15,434 nt of DNA, taken from contig JAZRDJ010000005.1 of the NCBI GenBank assembly GCA_045660245.1, forward strand, positions 1 through 15,434, given 5' to 3'. This document shows positions 14,101 through 15,434 of this stretch, in pieces. Below the pieces are notes generated by a model. The model worked only from the letters and a program-made list of their open reading frames with translations, was not told the DNA's origin and made no database searches. The position numbers and the translations under genes are program-made. Positions within the stretch are counted from its first letter, which is position 1. Every line of letters begins with the position of its first letter. The stretch comes from RGIG3872 sp045660245. Its GTDB lineage: Bacteria; Bacillota; Clostridia; Christensenellales; UBA1242.

Positions 14101-14682
14101 TTCACGACTTTCTTTTGTTTCTGCTTCAACATCGATTTTTGAAAGCAATTCTTTGATTACTTCTGCACCCATGCCAGCCTTGAATGCTTTTGAGCCCCAC
14201 TTTGTGAGCGCTTCTCTGTACTCTCTGTCGTTGAGTACTTGCTTGAATTCAAGGTCTGTGTTACCTGGATCAGTAACCACAAAAGAAGTGAAATACAAAA
14301 CTTGCTCAAGTGCTTTAAGTTGCATATCAAGGAGTGTACCAATTCTTGAAGGAACACCCTTGAAATACCAAATATGAGAAACTGGAGTTACGAGTTCAAT
14401 GTGCCCCATTCTCTCTCTTCTCACTTTTGCACGAGTAACTTCTACCCCACACTTGTCACAGATAACGCCTTTATAACGAATTCTTTTGTACTTTCCACAA
14501 TGACATTCCCAGTCTTTTGTAGGTCCAAAAATTCTCTCGCAAAACAAACCATCTCTTTCAGGCTTTTGAGTTCTGTAGTTAATGGTTTCTGGCTTTGTAA
14601 CCTCACCGTAAGACCACTCACGGATTTTTTCTGGGCTTGCAAGGCCAATTTGCATAGAGTCAAAATTATTTAATTCAAACAT
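11113..14682 (-). CDS. rpoC: DNA-directed RNA polymerase subunit beta' with unusual active-centre residues
   Basis: RpoC forms half of the RNA polymerase cleft and carries the catalytic magnesium. The 1189-residue length fits Firmicutes. The first zinc site is C60, C62, C75, C78; the second is C795, C874, C881, C884. Catalytic aspartates D450, D452 and D454 are intact, as are [20 protein letters not shown] and NRAPSLHRL. Several positions I know as near-invariant differ (E. coli numbering in brackets): A448 (N458), Q710 (G729), R758 (H777), G760 (A779), V765 (A784), K767 (T786), K919 (R933), V920 (T934) and Q922 (H936). These are base-level readings, not frame errors, since flanking motifs stay in frame. 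The ATG at 14682 has AGAGGG upstream, 44 bases after rpoB. Given its place in the rpoBC operon it is presumably the functional subunit. Confidence 0.97.
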   Translation of the reverse strand: [1189 protein letters not shown]

Positions 14683-14726
14683 ATTTCTTTTCCCTCTTTT
14701 AAAATTTTACTTAGAGTTAATTGTTA

Positions 14727-15434
14727 TTAAAAGTCGTCATCAAGATCGAACAAGTTACCAGCGCCGAGAGCATCCTCATTTGGATCATAAATTGCTTCGA
14801 AATCAGCACCAAGATCGTCATCTTCACTTGGAAGTTCTTCTTCCATGTTTACTTCAACTTCTTCTTGAGTTTTCTTTCTCTCAGATCTGATATCAACAAG
14901 ATCTCTGTCATCTTCGATCAAATCTTTGAGACCAATTTCTTGCTTGTCCTCAGTGAGAACCTTGATATCAAGAGCCAAACCTTGAAGTTCCTTGATGAGA
15001 ACCTTGAATGATTCTGGGATACCTGGTTCAGTCACGTTTTCATTCTTAACGATTGATTCATATGTCTTCACACGACCAACAGTGTCGTCTGACTTAACTG
15101 TAAGCATTTCCTGAAGCATGTTTGCAGCACCATAGGCTTCGAGTGCCCAAACTTCCATTTCACCAAATCTTTGTCCACCGAATTGTGCTTTTCCTCCGAG
15201 TGGTTGTTGAGTTACGAGTGAGTATGGACCAGTTGAACGAGCATGCATCTTATCATCAACGAGATGGTGAAGTTTAAGCATGTACATATAACCAACTGTT
15301 GCTCTGTTTTCAAATGGTTCACCAGTTCTTCCGTCATAGAGTTGCATCTTTCCATCTTCTGGGAAACCGTTTTGTCTGAAGAGTTCTTTGATGTCTTCTT
15401 CTTTTGCGCCATCAAATACAGGTGTTGCAATCTT
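14727..15434 (-). CDS. rpoB: DNA-directed RNA polymerase subunit beta (C-terminal 235 residues)
   Basis: The frame runs off the right edge, so only the C-terminal end is present. It covers the IATPVFDGA segment, LYDGRTGEPFENR, and the conserved block HARSTGPYSLVTQQPLGG followed by KAQFGGQRFGEMEVWALEAYGAA. PESFKVLIKELQ and a strongly acidic tail ending in FDLDDDF complete it. This region contacts beta' and the switch elements and looks entirely conventional, unlike the beta' active centre next door. Gene order rpoB then rpoC, 44 bases apart, is the usual one. The promoter and upstream ribosomal protein genes lie outside the window. Confidence 0.97.
   Translation of the reverse strand, partial: KIATPVFDGAKEEDIKELFRQNGFPEDGKMQLYDGRTGEPFENRATVGYMYMLKLHHLVDDKMHARSTGPYSLVTQQPLGGKAQFGGQRFGEMEVWALEAYGAANMLQEMLTVKSDDTVGRVKTYESIVKNENVTEPGIPESFKVLIKELQGLALDIKVLTEDKQEIGLKDLIEDDRDLVDIRSERKKTQEEVEVNMEEELPSEDDDLGADFEAIYDPNEDALGAGNLFDLDDDF

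Noticed and set aside
14683..14726. Regulatory element between rpoB and rpoC
   Set aside because: The 44-base spacer shows only AT-rich sequence and the rpoC ribosome binding site, with no hairpin or promoter.

Overview
The window is AT-rich bacterial DNA, densely packed and using the standard code with AGGAG-type ribosome binding sites. It points to a Firmicutes (Clostridia-like) genome, probably of an uncultured lineage. The evidence is a mrnC-rlmB-sigH block as in Bacillus, a Bacillus-like RecR and SigH, a CwlD-type amidase, and the long clostridial form of glutamyl-tRNA synthetase. I cannot name a genus. There are no rRNAs, tRNAs, insertion sequences, CRISPR arrays or phage genes, and no gene-free stretch exceeds 300 bases.

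Layout. (1) Positions 1-126 hold the tail of an unidentified plus-strand gene, closed by a bidirectional hairpin. (2) Positions 5414 down to 174 hold a tight seven-gene minus-strand operon: mrnC, rlmB, sigH, dnaX, an unrecognised 347-residue gene, ybaB, recR. It combines RNA maturation, a stationary-phase sigma factor, the replication clamp loader and recombinational repair. Its promoter places the transcription start on the first ATG, so mrnC looks leaderless. (3) Positions 5498-8687 hold small independently transcribed genes: cwlD, a two-pass membrane protein with a zinc ribbon, a convergent GtrA-family membrane protein, and a 219-residue protein of unknown function. (4) Positions 8795-11059 hold an HD-domain phosphohydrolase followed after 6 bases by gltX. 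(5) Positions 15434 down to 11113 hold the 3' end of rpoB and a complete rpoC, convergent with gltX and sharing a terminator with it.

The most surprising signal is in rpoC, an otherwise full-length and ordinary-looking beta' subunit. Several active-centre residues that I know as near-invariant are replaced: the N of NADFDGD is A, the trigger-loop H is Q, and the bridge helix and an adjacent loop carry further changes. I checked each of these in the DNA. The neighbouring RpoB tail is conventional. The second point of interest is the 347-residue cysteine-motif protein lodged between dnaX and ybaB, two genes that are normally adjacent.
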